A stretch of DNA of 64,000 nucleotides from Candidatus Thiovulum imperiosus (GTDB lineage Bacteria > Campylobacterota > Campylobacteria > Campylobacterales > Thiovulaceae): positions 1 through 64,000 of the forward strand of contig JAMJTW010000022.1 of assembly GCA_024281175.1 (NCBI GenBank), written 5' to 3'. The position numbers were made by a program, and so were the translations under genes. The notes below the pieces were generated by a model. It was not told where the DNA came from, did no database searches, and saw only the letters and a program-made list of their open reading frames with translations. How positions within the stretch are numbered: the first letter of the stretch is position 1; each line of letters starts with the position of its first letter. Below are positions 35,408 to 41,443 of the stretch, piece by piece.

Positions 35408-37243
35408 ATGAGGTATCTAATTTTAGTTTTCCTGCTTTTTGCAGGATGTGGAGAAGTTCCAAAGCCAGAAGTTTCAGGAGAGAGAAATCTTGAGAAAGAG
35501 AAGAAGCGAATTCTTACAAAGCCTACAAGTGATGAAATTCCAGAAGAGTTTCAAACTGAAAAGCGACTTGCTCTTGTAATTGGAAATGATGAGTATGAGA
35601 ATTTTACAAATCTCGATAATGCTCAAAATGATGCTAGGGATATAGGGAAAACTCTTGAGAAATTGGACTTTGAGGTCTTTCGAGTTTTCAACGGAAATCA
35701 GAAAGAGATGGGAAATAAGATAGTTTCATTTGGAAATCTTTTGAAGCAAAACGGTGGTGTTGGTCTTATCTTTTATGCTGGTCACGGTTTAGAGACTGCT
35801 GGGCAAAACTATCTTGTTCCAGTTGATGCAAATATTACAAGTGAAATTCAGATAAGTATGAATGCGATTTCTTTAGAAAGTGTTTTAAAAGTTTTGGAGG
35901 GTGCGGAAAATCGTCTAAATATCGTAATTCTTGATGCCTGTCGAAATGACCCAACCTCATCTTTCCGAAGTCTTCAAAACGGTGGGCTTGTCGCTCCTCC
36001 AACGGCATCAGGAACTTACATCGCATATTCTGCTGATGTTGGTCAAGTTGCTGAAGATGGTAGTTGGAAAAATGGAACTTTCACAAAACACCTTTTAGCT
36101 ACTCTAAAATTTGAGGGTGTGAAACTGAATGATGTTTTTAAAAATGTGAGACTGGAAGTTGAGGAGGAGACAGACGGAAAACAGAGTCCCGCAAGTTATG
36201 ATAAAACTACGGGCGATTTCTATTTCCGACTTCCAAGTAGCACCCAAACCGTCACCTCGAGCGAAACTGTCATTTCGAGCGAAACTAAGATTTCTCCTGA
36301 TGGTCGAAATGACAATACTCCAGAAGTGATTTCAATTGGAGAGAACAAAATCGGAACAAGCAGTGTTGTTTTTGAAGAGAGAAGCAAATTCTCTTTAGGG
36401 ATTTCCACTTCTCCAGCAGATGCAATTGTGAAAGTAAATGGAAAGAGTTTTAAAAGTGGTTCTCTTTTGGAGAGAGGAAAGTATCAGATTTCTATTTCTA
36501 AAAGAGGGTATGAAACCTACAAGTACAATTTGGAACTTCAGAAAGATGAGGTTTTGGATTTCACTCTTCAGAAAACCCATTTTAAACTTAAAATCGATGT
36601 TACAAATGTTTATCCAGAGGGAGTCGTTTTCGACTTTGAAAATGTGAACTTCACAAATGGAATGAAACTTAAAAGAGGAAAATATAAATTCAAAGTTTCA
36701 AAAAGAGGTTTTCACTCAAAAGAGGGCAAAATCGACTTACAGAATGATATGACTTTGAAGATGACTCTTGAGAAGATTTCTGTTCCAAAACCGAAAGTCG
36801 TTGAAACTCCAAAACCAAAAGTTGTTACTTTAAGCAGAAAAGGAGAGTGGGACAAAAGAATTTATCGAGGAGAGCGGAGCTATTCCAAATTTTCAACAAA
36901 TCTTGTAAAAGATAATTTCACAAATCTTGTTTGGCAAAAGAGTGGTAGCTCAAATTTTATGAATTGGGAAAGTGCAAAAAAGTATTGTGAAAATCTCTCT
37001 CTTGATGGATATTCAGATTTTCGACTTCCAACTGTAAAAGAACTCTACTACTTAGCTGATAGAAGTAAATATGACCCAGCAGTAGATAGTAACTATTTCA
37101 ATTTAAAAAGTAACTGGTATTGGTCGATAACAAAATATCACAATAGTAGTTCCTATCCGTGGATTGTCTATTTCTTGTATGGTGATGACAATTGGAATAA
37201 CCAGACTAACGACAATTTCGCGGTCTGTGTCCTCGACTTATGA
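35408..37243 (+). CDS. Caspase-like PEGA lipoprotein with DGR-variable DUF1566 domain (DGR target 1)
   Basis: 611 residues from ATG 35408 (AGGAG six bases upstream; a GTG two codons earlier is less likely). The lipobox is LLFAGC, with Gly after the Cys, predicting outer-membrane anchoring. Residues about 55-280: caspase/peptidase C14 domain with the catalytic His in YAGHG (about 125) and Cys in LDACRND (about 177). A Ser/Thr linker follows (about 280-320). Two PEGA repeats (about 325-385, 390-450). Residues about 480-611: a DUF1566/Lcl-type domain (LPTVKELYYL) ending in the variable repeat VR1, whose last codons read AVCVLDL. This is the usual place for a DGR variable region. It should be a surface or periplasmic protease-like receptor with a diversifiable tip; activity and ligand are unknown. 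Confidence 0.88.
   Translation: MRYLILVFLLFAGCGEVPKPEVSGERNLEKEKKRILTKPTSDEIPEEFQTEKRLALVIGNDEYENFTNLDNAQNDARDIGKTLEKLDFEVFRVFNGNQKEMGNKIVSFGNLLKQNGGVGLIFYAGHGLETAGQNYLVPVDANITSEIQISMNAISLESVLKVLEGAENRLNIVILDACRNDPTSSFRSLQNGGLVAPPTASGTYIAYSADVGQVAEDGSWKNGTFTKHLLATLKFEGVKLNDVFKNVRLEVEEETDGKQSPASYDKTTGDFYFRLPSSTQTVTSSETVISSETKISPDGRNDNTPEVISIGENKIGTSSVVFEERSKFSLGISTSPADAIVKVNGKSFKSGSLLERGKYQISISKRGYETYKYNLELQKDEVLDFTLQKTHFKLKIDVTNVYPEGVVFDFENVNFTNGMKLKRGKYKFKVSKRGFHSKEGKIDLQNDMTLKMTLEKISVPKPKVVETPKPKVVTLSRKGEWDKRIYRGERSYSKFSTNLVKDNFTNLVWQKSGSSNFMNWESAKKYCENLSLDGYSDFRLPTVKELYYLADRSKYDPAVDSNYFNLKSNWYWSITKYHNSSSYPWIVYFLYGDDNWNNQTNDNFAVCVLDL
36269..36313. repeat. REP-like inverted repeat inside the caspase-like gene
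   Basis: GTCATTTCGA (36269-36278) and TCGAAATGAC (36304-36313) are a perfect 10-bp inverted repeat around AAGATTTCTC, the same core as in the intergenic elements. GTCACCTCGAGCGAAAC precedes it. It encodes the Ser/Thr-rich linker between the protease and PEGA domains. Confidence 0.7.
37149..37243 (+). repeat. DGR variable repeat VR1
   Basis: It aligns without gaps to the TR at 37843-37937. Differences in the first 84 positions: six at template A (positions 6, 21, 27, 28, 30 and 36) and one T-to-C (position 9). From position 37 to 88 it is identical to TR, so the last mutagenic event seems to have changed only the 5' part. It ends at the gene's stop codon. Confidence 0.92.
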
Positions 37244-37320
37244 TTTTTTGTTTTTAATAATTTTTCATAAAACCAACCAATTTATTCCAGCTCACTTTCG
37301 GGGCTGGTCTTTCACTCTTT
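37244..37320 (+). promoter_or_regulatory. Conserved hairpin segment downstream of VR1
   Basis: About 77 bp (TTTTTTGTTTTTAATAATTT..., then hairpin CCAGCTCA/GGGGCTGG at 37287-37307) recur almost unchanged after VR2 (39682-39758). Nothing comparable follows the TR. In known DGRs a hairpin or cruciform just past the variable repeat promotes retrohoming. It may also serve as a terminator. Confidence 0.65.
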
Positions 37321-37367
37321 TTGAGCGAATTCGAGAAATCTTTAAAGTTATGTTTATGGAGTAAAAT

Positions 37368-37727
37368 TTGCAAAATAATTATGAAAATTTACCAATTTTT
37401 CGGGAGGCATTAAAACTGAATCTCTATCTTGAAGATGCAGTTAGAAACTTTCCAAAATATGAGAAGTATGGAATTGGCTTTGAATTACGAGAAAATGCCC
37501 GAGAGATTCTCTATTCCATCTCATTTGTCTATTTGGAAAAAGAGAATCTAGCTGAAAATATTCAAATCGTGAGAAAAGAGATAGAGAAGATGAAAACAAA
37601 AATCTATTTAGCAAAAGAGCTAAAGGCTCTCCGAGACTTCAAACAGTTTGAACTTCTCTCAAAAATGGCTTACAACTTGGGACTTCAAGCTGGAGGTTGG
37701 TATAATGCAAATCGCCAGAATTCTTAA
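37368..37727 (+). CDS. avd: Avd-like four-helix-bundle protein of the DGR
   Basis: 119 residues from a TTG start (GGAG eight bases upstream). Entirely helical in pattern and basic toward the C-terminus (KELKALRDFKQFELLSKM, then AYNLGLQAGGW). This resembles the bAvd/23S-intervening four-helix-bundle family, the accessory protein that binds the reverse transcriptase and template RNA. The position target-avd-TR-RT is the same as in the Bordetella phage element. The DNA just downstream of avd is expected to be part of the template RNA. Confidence 0.82.
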   Translation: MQNNYENLPIFREALKLNLYLEDAVRNFPKYEKYGIGFELRENAREILYSISFVYLEKENLAENIQIVRKEIEKMKTKIYLAKELKALRDFKQFELLSKMAYNLGLQAGGWYNANRQNS

Positions 37728-37842
37728 ATTTTTTTAAGAAGTGAGCTATATCATAAGTGCGTCAGAGATGGCAATGTCCATAAAGATAAGGGAAATTAGA
37801 TGGAAAACTCTCTTTTGACTCTTTTAAATTCTCTGATTTTCC

Positions 37843-37938
37843 GTTCCAATTCGTGGATTGTCAATTTCAAGAATGGTAATGACAATTGGAATAACCAGAC
37901 TAACGACAATTTCGCGGTCTGTGTCCTCGATATATGAT
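37843..37938 (+). repeat. DGR template repeat (TR)
   Basis: Non-coding 96 bp whose virtual translation is S-N-S-W-I-V-N-F-K-N-G-N-D-N-W-N-N and so on, with nine AAY codons and one AAG, the typical template design in which A-to-N changes hit codon positions 1 and 2. Both VRs align over its full length. The 3' end differs at CTCGATATATGA versus CTCGACTTATGA in the VRs, probably the IMH*/IMH distinction. Its end merges with the ATG of the reverse transcriptase (37934). Confidence 0.93.
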
Positions 37939-38989
37939 ACTCTCTTTTGAAGAACTCTATCGGGCTTATAAGAGTTGTCAAAAAAGTAAAGCCAACTCAA
38001 TTAGTGCGATAGAGTTTGAGGTAAACCTCATCGACAATCTTTGGAAACTTCATTATGAAATCAATTCCAAAACCTACACTCCAAGTAGATACATCTCCTT
38101 TCTTGCCAACTCTCCAAAAATGAGAGAGATTTTTGCTCCAAGTTTTCGAGACCGAGTAGTTCATCATCTTCTTGTCAATGATTTAGAGCCTATTTTTGAA
38201 CCAACTTTCATCTATGAAAGCTACTCTTGTAGAAAAGGGAAAGGAATTCACACCGCCGTAAAAAGAGTTCAGAAATTTGCTAGAAGAGAGAGAAACCGAT
38301 ACTACCTCCAACTCGATATAAGAAATTTCTTTCTCTCTATCAAAAAGAGATTTCTCTATGAACTTCTGGAAGATGAGATTTCTCGAAAAGTTTCTGATGA
38401 AATCTTAAAAGAGAGAACTCTATATCTCTCAAAAGAGACCATTTTTACAGACCCAACAGAGAACTATCTTTTTAAGGGAAGCCGAAAAGGATACAAGGAT
38501 TTGCCAAAACATAAATCTCTTTTCTACACCTCAAAAGAGAGAGGTTTGCCAATTGGAAATCTAACTTCCCAATTTTTTGGAAATGTCTATTTAAATCCAT
38601 TAGACCAGTATGTGAAGAGAGTTCTGAAAGGGGATTATGTTCGCTATGTCGATGATTTTATACTTTTTGGAAGTAGCAAAGAGGAGTTGGAAGAGAAGAA
38701 GAGGAGTATAGAGTTTGTGGTGGAAAATAATTTGGGTTTAAAACTTAAAGAGCAGTTTCGACTTCGCAAAGTTGAAAGCGGAATAGATTTTCTTGGATAT
38801 ATAACTTTTCCAACTCATATTTTGGTTCGGAAGAGAGTTGTAAATAACTTTAAGTATAAATTGGCTAAATTTATAGAGAGTGAAAAGAGTGGCGATGAGG
38901 TTCGGAAGTGGATAGAGCAGAAAGCCTCCTATTTTGGACACTTTAAACATGCGGATAGCTATCGATTACAAAAGAAGTATTGGAAATGA
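37934..38989 (+). CDS. DGR reverse transcriptase
   Basis: 351 residues. RT motifs in order: YLQLDIRNFFLSI (motif with the first catalytic Asp), GLPIGNLTSQFFGNVYLNPLD (the [LIV]GxxxSQ motif specific to DGR-type enzymes), RYVDDFILFG with YVDD near residue 237-240, and LGLKLKEQF/IDFLGY of the thumb-proximal region. No maturase or integrase domain is present, and its size is usual for DGR RTs. It copies the TR RNA with errors at adenines and writes the product into VR1 and VR2. The ATG lies at the end of the TR. Confidence 0.93.
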   Translation: MILSFEELYRAYKSCQKSKANSISAIEFEVNLIDNLWKLHYEINSKTYTPSRYISFLANSPKMREIFAPSFRDRVVHHLLVNDLEPIFEPTFIYESYSCRKGKGIHTAVKRVQKFARRERNRYYLQLDIRNFFLSIKKRFLYELLEDEISRKVSDEILKERTLYLSKETIFTDPTENYLFKGSRKGYKDLPKHKSLFYTSKERGLPIGNLTSQFFGNVYLNPLDQYVKRVLKGDYVRYVDDFILFGSSKEELEEKKRSIEFVVENNLGLKLKEQFRLRKVESGIDFLGYITFPTHILVRKRVVNNFKYKLAKFIESEKSGDEVRKWIEQKASYFGHFKHADSYRLQKKYWK

Positions 38990-39008
38990 CGATTTCATTC
39001 TTCTATTT

Positions 39009-39122
39009 GTCATTTCGAAATGAGCGTAGCGATTGAGAAATCTTGAAAAAGATATTTCACTCTGTTCAATACAAGGATTTCTCACCCTAAAGGGTTCGAA
39101 AACGAAGTTTCTCTAAATGACA
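39009..39122. repeat. REP-like inverted core, solo copy
   Basis: GTCATTTCGAAATGAGCGTAGC...GAGAAATCTT, then GGATTTCTCACCCTAAAGGGTTCG. The core of the MITE family without its outer ends. Confidence 0.65.
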
Positions 39123-39157
39123 TTTAAAACTAGAAGACTCTTTGGAAAGGATAGAAA

Positions 39158-39268
39158 ATGGATTGGAATAGTTTTGCTGAAGCACTATTTCCGATTGGGA
39201 TTTTAATTGCAGGTCTATTGACCTATTTTGCTCATAAAAAGAACTGGAAAATTGTGGAGTGGTTTTAA
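39158..39268 (+). CDS. 36-residue single-span membrane peptide coupled to DGR target 2
   Basis: ATG 39158 after GGAAAGGA. It encodes MDWNSFAEALF, a hydrophobic span (PIGILIAGLLTYFA) and a basic-aromatic tail (HKKNWKIVEWF). Its TAA overlaps the ATG of the next gene (TAATG), so translation is coupled. No family is known to me. A chaperone, anchor or export partner for the variable protein is possible. Confidence 0.65.
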   Translation: MDWNSFAEALFPIGILIAGLLTYFAHKKNWKIVEWF

Positions 39269-39681
39269 TGAAGAAAATTGTAATTTTGGCTCTTTTCTCT
39301 CTACCTCTTTTTGGAGAGAGATTTGAGATTGTTGGAGATACGATAAAAGATTTTGAGACAGGTCTTTTATGGCAGAGAGAGAGTAGCAGTAATACTATGA
39401 ACTGGAGTAGTGCAGTCTCATACTGTAAAAATCTAAACTTAGCTGGATACTCAAATTGGAGACTTCCACATATTGACGAACTGAAATCGATAGTAAATTA
39501 TGGTGCTTACAATCCAGCCACTTTTAATGGTTTTAAACTAAAAACAACGGATTGGCATTGGAGTTCAACAAAACATAACAAATATAGTTCCGATTCGTGG
39601 ATTGTCTATTTCAAGGATGGTGGTGACGATTGGGGTTACCAGACTAGCGACGATTTCGCGGTCTGTGTCCGTGACTTATGA
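39268..39681 (+). CDS. Small secreted DUF1566 protein, DGR target 2
   Basis: 137 residues from ATG 39268 (a GTG three codons earlier is unlikely). Signal peptide: KKIVILALFSLPLFG. The rest is one DUF1566/Lcl-type domain: FETGLLWQRES, NWSSAVSYCKNL, SNWRLPHIDEL and WHWSSTKH, ending in VR2 with AVCVRDL. It matches the C-terminal domain of the caspase-like lipoprotein, and the pair of Cys (SYCKN and AVCV) is conserved in both. It should be a free or membrane-associated diversified binding domain. Confidence 0.85.
   Translation: MKKIVILALFSLPLFGERFEIVGDTIKDFETGLLWQRESSSNTMNWSSAVSYCKNLNLAGYSNWRLPHIDELKSIVNYGAYNPATFNGFKLKTTDWHWSSTKHNKYSSDSWIVYFKDGGDDWGYQTSDDFAVCVRDL
39587..39681 (+). repeat. DGR variable repeat VR2
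   Basis: Gapless match to the TR. In positions 1-84 all 11 differences are at template adenines (6, 21, 30, 36, 37, 42, 48, 49, 51, 61, 66; nine A-to-G, two A-to-T). Past position 84 two non-A changes occur in the presumed IMH (CTC to CGT), plus the CT/TA difference shared with VR1. Confidence 0.93.
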
Positions 39682-39758
39682 TTTTTTGTTTTTAATAATT
39701 TTTCATAAAATAGACCAATTTATTCCAGCCCCATTTCGGGGCTGGTCTTTCACTCTTT
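39682..39758 (+). promoter_or_regulatory. Conserved hairpin segment downstream of VR2
   Basis: Near-identical to 37244-37320. Here the stem is perfect: CCAGCCCC (39725-39732), loop ATTTC, GGGGCTGG (39738-39745), followed by TCTTTC. Its retention after both variable repeats but not after TR points to a role in targeting. Confidence 0.65.
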
Positions 39759-39760
39759 CT

Positions 39761-39824
39761 GTCACCCTGAACTTGTTTCAGGGTCTTCCTCTTTTTGTCA
39801 TTTCGAACGAATGTGAGAAATCTT
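39761..39824. repeat. Compound palindromic repeat
   Basis: GTCACCCTGAACTTGTTTCAGGGTCTT contains the hairpin CCCTGAA/TTTCAGGG. It is joined to a REP half-core GTCATTTCGAACGAATGTGAG. The first unit resembles palindromes widespread in unrelated bacteria. Confidence 0.6.
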
Positions 39825-39859
39825 AAAAAGGTGCGATTTCAAAAGAAAAGGAGAAAAAC

Positions 39860-40155
39860 TTGAGAGAATATTTTGTCTATATCCTAACAAATTGGAACAA
39901 CAAAGTTCTTTACATCGGTGTAACAAACGACTTGGCTAGAAGATTAGAAGAGCATCAAAATAAGAGAGATAAAAACAGTTTTACAGCAAAGTATAATCTC
40001 AATAAACTTATCCATTACGAAATATTCTCAGATGTAAGTGAAGCTATATCAAGAGAGAAAGAGATAAAAAATGGAGAAGAGAGAAAAAAGATAAATTAAT
40101 TTCAGAATTTAACAATGAATGGAAAGACCTTTCTGAAATTGCTTATATGCATTAA
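39860..40155 (+). pseudogene. GIY-YIG nuclease (YhbQ type), C-terminus frameshifted
   Basis: TTG start after AAAGGAG. The first frame has FVYILTNWNN, VLYIGVTNDLARRLEEH and SREKEIKNGEE, the GIY-YIG core with Tyr, Arg and Glu, and stops at 40097-40099. A +1 frame from about 40073 continues RREKKDKLISEFNNEW and KDLSE to TAA 40153-40155, the expected end of this family. One missing base (an AATTGG read as AATGG) explains the break. Small GIY-YIG proteins act in DNA repair or are mobile. Confidence 0.75.
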
Positions 40156-40156
40156 G

Positions 40157-40297
40157 AAAAGATTTCTCACCCTAAAGGGTTCGAAATGACGAGTGGGTTT
40201 TGTCATTTCGAAATGAGCGAAGCGATTGAGAAATCTTAAAAAGATATTTCACTTTGTTCAGTACAAGGATTTCTCACCCTAAAGGGTTCGAAATGAC
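40157..40297. repeat. Tandem REP-like cores
   Basis: A half core (GATTTCTCACCCTAAAGGGT... to 40190) followed by a full inverted core (40202-40297), near-identical to 39009-39122. A CACCTCGACTGGAGC fragment follows at about 40317. Confidence 0.7.
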
Positions 40298-40373
40298 ATG
40301 TTACTCCTCTTTCCATCACCTCGACTGGAGCGAAGCAAAACGGAGAGGTCTCTCTTTGGAATTTCTCTTTTCT

Positions 40374-40553
40374 TCACATTCGTTCAGAGTGGGTTTCTCT
40401 TTTCAAAAGTTCTCTATTCTTGTCAATATATTCAGCTAACAACATATTGACAAGAGTTGTTAAAGTATTTATTCCCTTTTTCTTTGCAATTTTCAATGAA
40501 TTTGTTTTGAACTCATTTTCAATAATCAGCGTTGTTCGTTTTTTATTTTGCAT
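40374..40553 (-). CDS. Ribbon-helix-helix (CopG/Arc-like) small DNA-binding protein
   Basis: 59 residues from ATG 40553. KRTTLIIENEF is a typical N-terminal beta strand, followed by two helices (TNSLKIAKKKGI and TLTTLVNMLLAEYIDK) with the G-x-N turn, the ribbon-helix-helix pattern. No toxin gene is next to it on the same strand. It is divergent from the Rha-type gene and may be an orphan antitoxin or a phage-type regulator. The ribosome site is weak. Confidence 0.65.
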   Translation of the reverse strand: MQNKKRTTLIIENEFKTNSLKIAKKKGINTLTTLVNMLLAEYIDKNRELLKRETHSERM

Positions 40554-40674
40554 AAGTATTAAATATCCAATATGCCTTTTAAGGTTTTGTTAATAAACAT
40601 TTCTATAAGATAAAATATAAAGAGTGAGAGCTACCAACTACGCACTCTTTAGTTATTTTCTCAAAAGGAAAACT

Positions 40675-41367
40675 GTGTCGATTATACCAAATATTATAGA
40701 GATGATTGATGATGAACCTCGCGTATCTCATGTTGATATTGCAAAATATACTGACAATAAAATCAAGTCTGTTCAAGATTTAATTACCCGAAATATCGAA
40801 GATTTTAAAGAGTTTGGACACCTCGCGATTTTAAATCGTGGGGAGGTAAATGGAGGAAAAGGCGAACAGCCAAAAGCCTATTTTCTTAATGAACCTCAAG
40901 CAACTCTACTCATGACATATTTGCGAAATAGTGAAGTTGTAAGAAATTTTAAAAAAGAACTTGTTAAACAATTCTTTAAAATGCGAAATGAGTTACAAAA
41001 CCTTTCAGAAATTCCAAACTTTTCAGAACTCCTTTCCAAAAACGAAGAAGCTCTAAAACTCGTGGAACTTTTTGAGGAAACCAAACCTTTTCGCCTTTTG
41101 CTTCTCCAAAAGCTCTTAGGTGAGAAAAGTATCTCTTCTCTTTTTGGTATAGACTTTTCCCAAACCTACTTTCTTCCAACAGAACTTGGAAAGTTACATG
41201 GACTTTCAGGAAGAGAGACAAATCTAAAACTAGAGGCTTTAGGCTTTCAAGTTTCCGAAAACTCCATTTGGAAACTTACCGAAAGTGGAAAAGACTTCGG
41301 AATAGAAGTTTCTGGAAAGTTTTCCCAACTCAAATGGAAACTAGAAACACCTCTATTTGTTATTTAG
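40675..41367 (+). CDS. Rha-family phage regulatory-like protein
   Basis: 230 residues from GTG 40675 (AAAGGA four bases upstream); a GTG at 40624 would add 17 residues without support. The N-terminal half has RVSHVDIAKYTDNKIKSVQ, PKAYFLNEPQATLLMTYLRN and NFKKELVKQFFKMRNEL, the pRha layout. The C-terminal half is Leu-rich and may be an ANT-like or helical domain. Rha proteins interfere with phage growth in some prophages. No other phage structural genes are near, so it is a remnant or a domesticated gene. Confidence 0.78.
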   Translation: MSIIPNIIEMIDDEPRVSHVDIAKYTDNKIKSVQDLITRNIEDFKEFGHLAILNRGEVNGGKGEQPKAYFLNEPQATLLMTYLRNSEVVRNFKKELVKQFFKMRNELQNLSEIPNFSELLSKNEEALKLVELFEETKPFRLLLLQKLLGEKSISSLFGIDFSQTYFLPTELGKLHGLSGRETNLKLEALGFQVSENSIWKLTESGKDFGIEVSGKFSQLKWKLETPLFVI

Positions 41368-41373
41368 AGTGAA

Positions 41374-41429
41374 TGTGAGAAATCTTAAAAAGCAGAAAAG
41401 ATTTCTCACCCTAAAGGGTTCGAAATGAC
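41374..41429. repeat. REP-like half core
   Basis: GAATGTGAGAAATCTT and AAGATTTCTCACCCTAAAGG...CGAAATGAC, an inverted pair between the converging Rha and mutS2 genes. It may act as a bidirectional terminator. Confidence 0.6.
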
Positions 41430-41443
41430 ATATTACTAAATAT

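Noticed and set aside
34616-38989. Group II intron or retron as explanation of the reverse transcriptase
   Set aside because: No maturase domain, intron ends, msr/msd structure or VTG motif; the SQ-type motif 4 and the TR/VR pairs specify a DGR.
38997-41430. Clustered near-identical repeats suggesting a CRISPR array
   Set aside because: Units are palindromic REP/MITE cores of variable spacing, interrupted by genes, with no uniform spacers and no cas genes.
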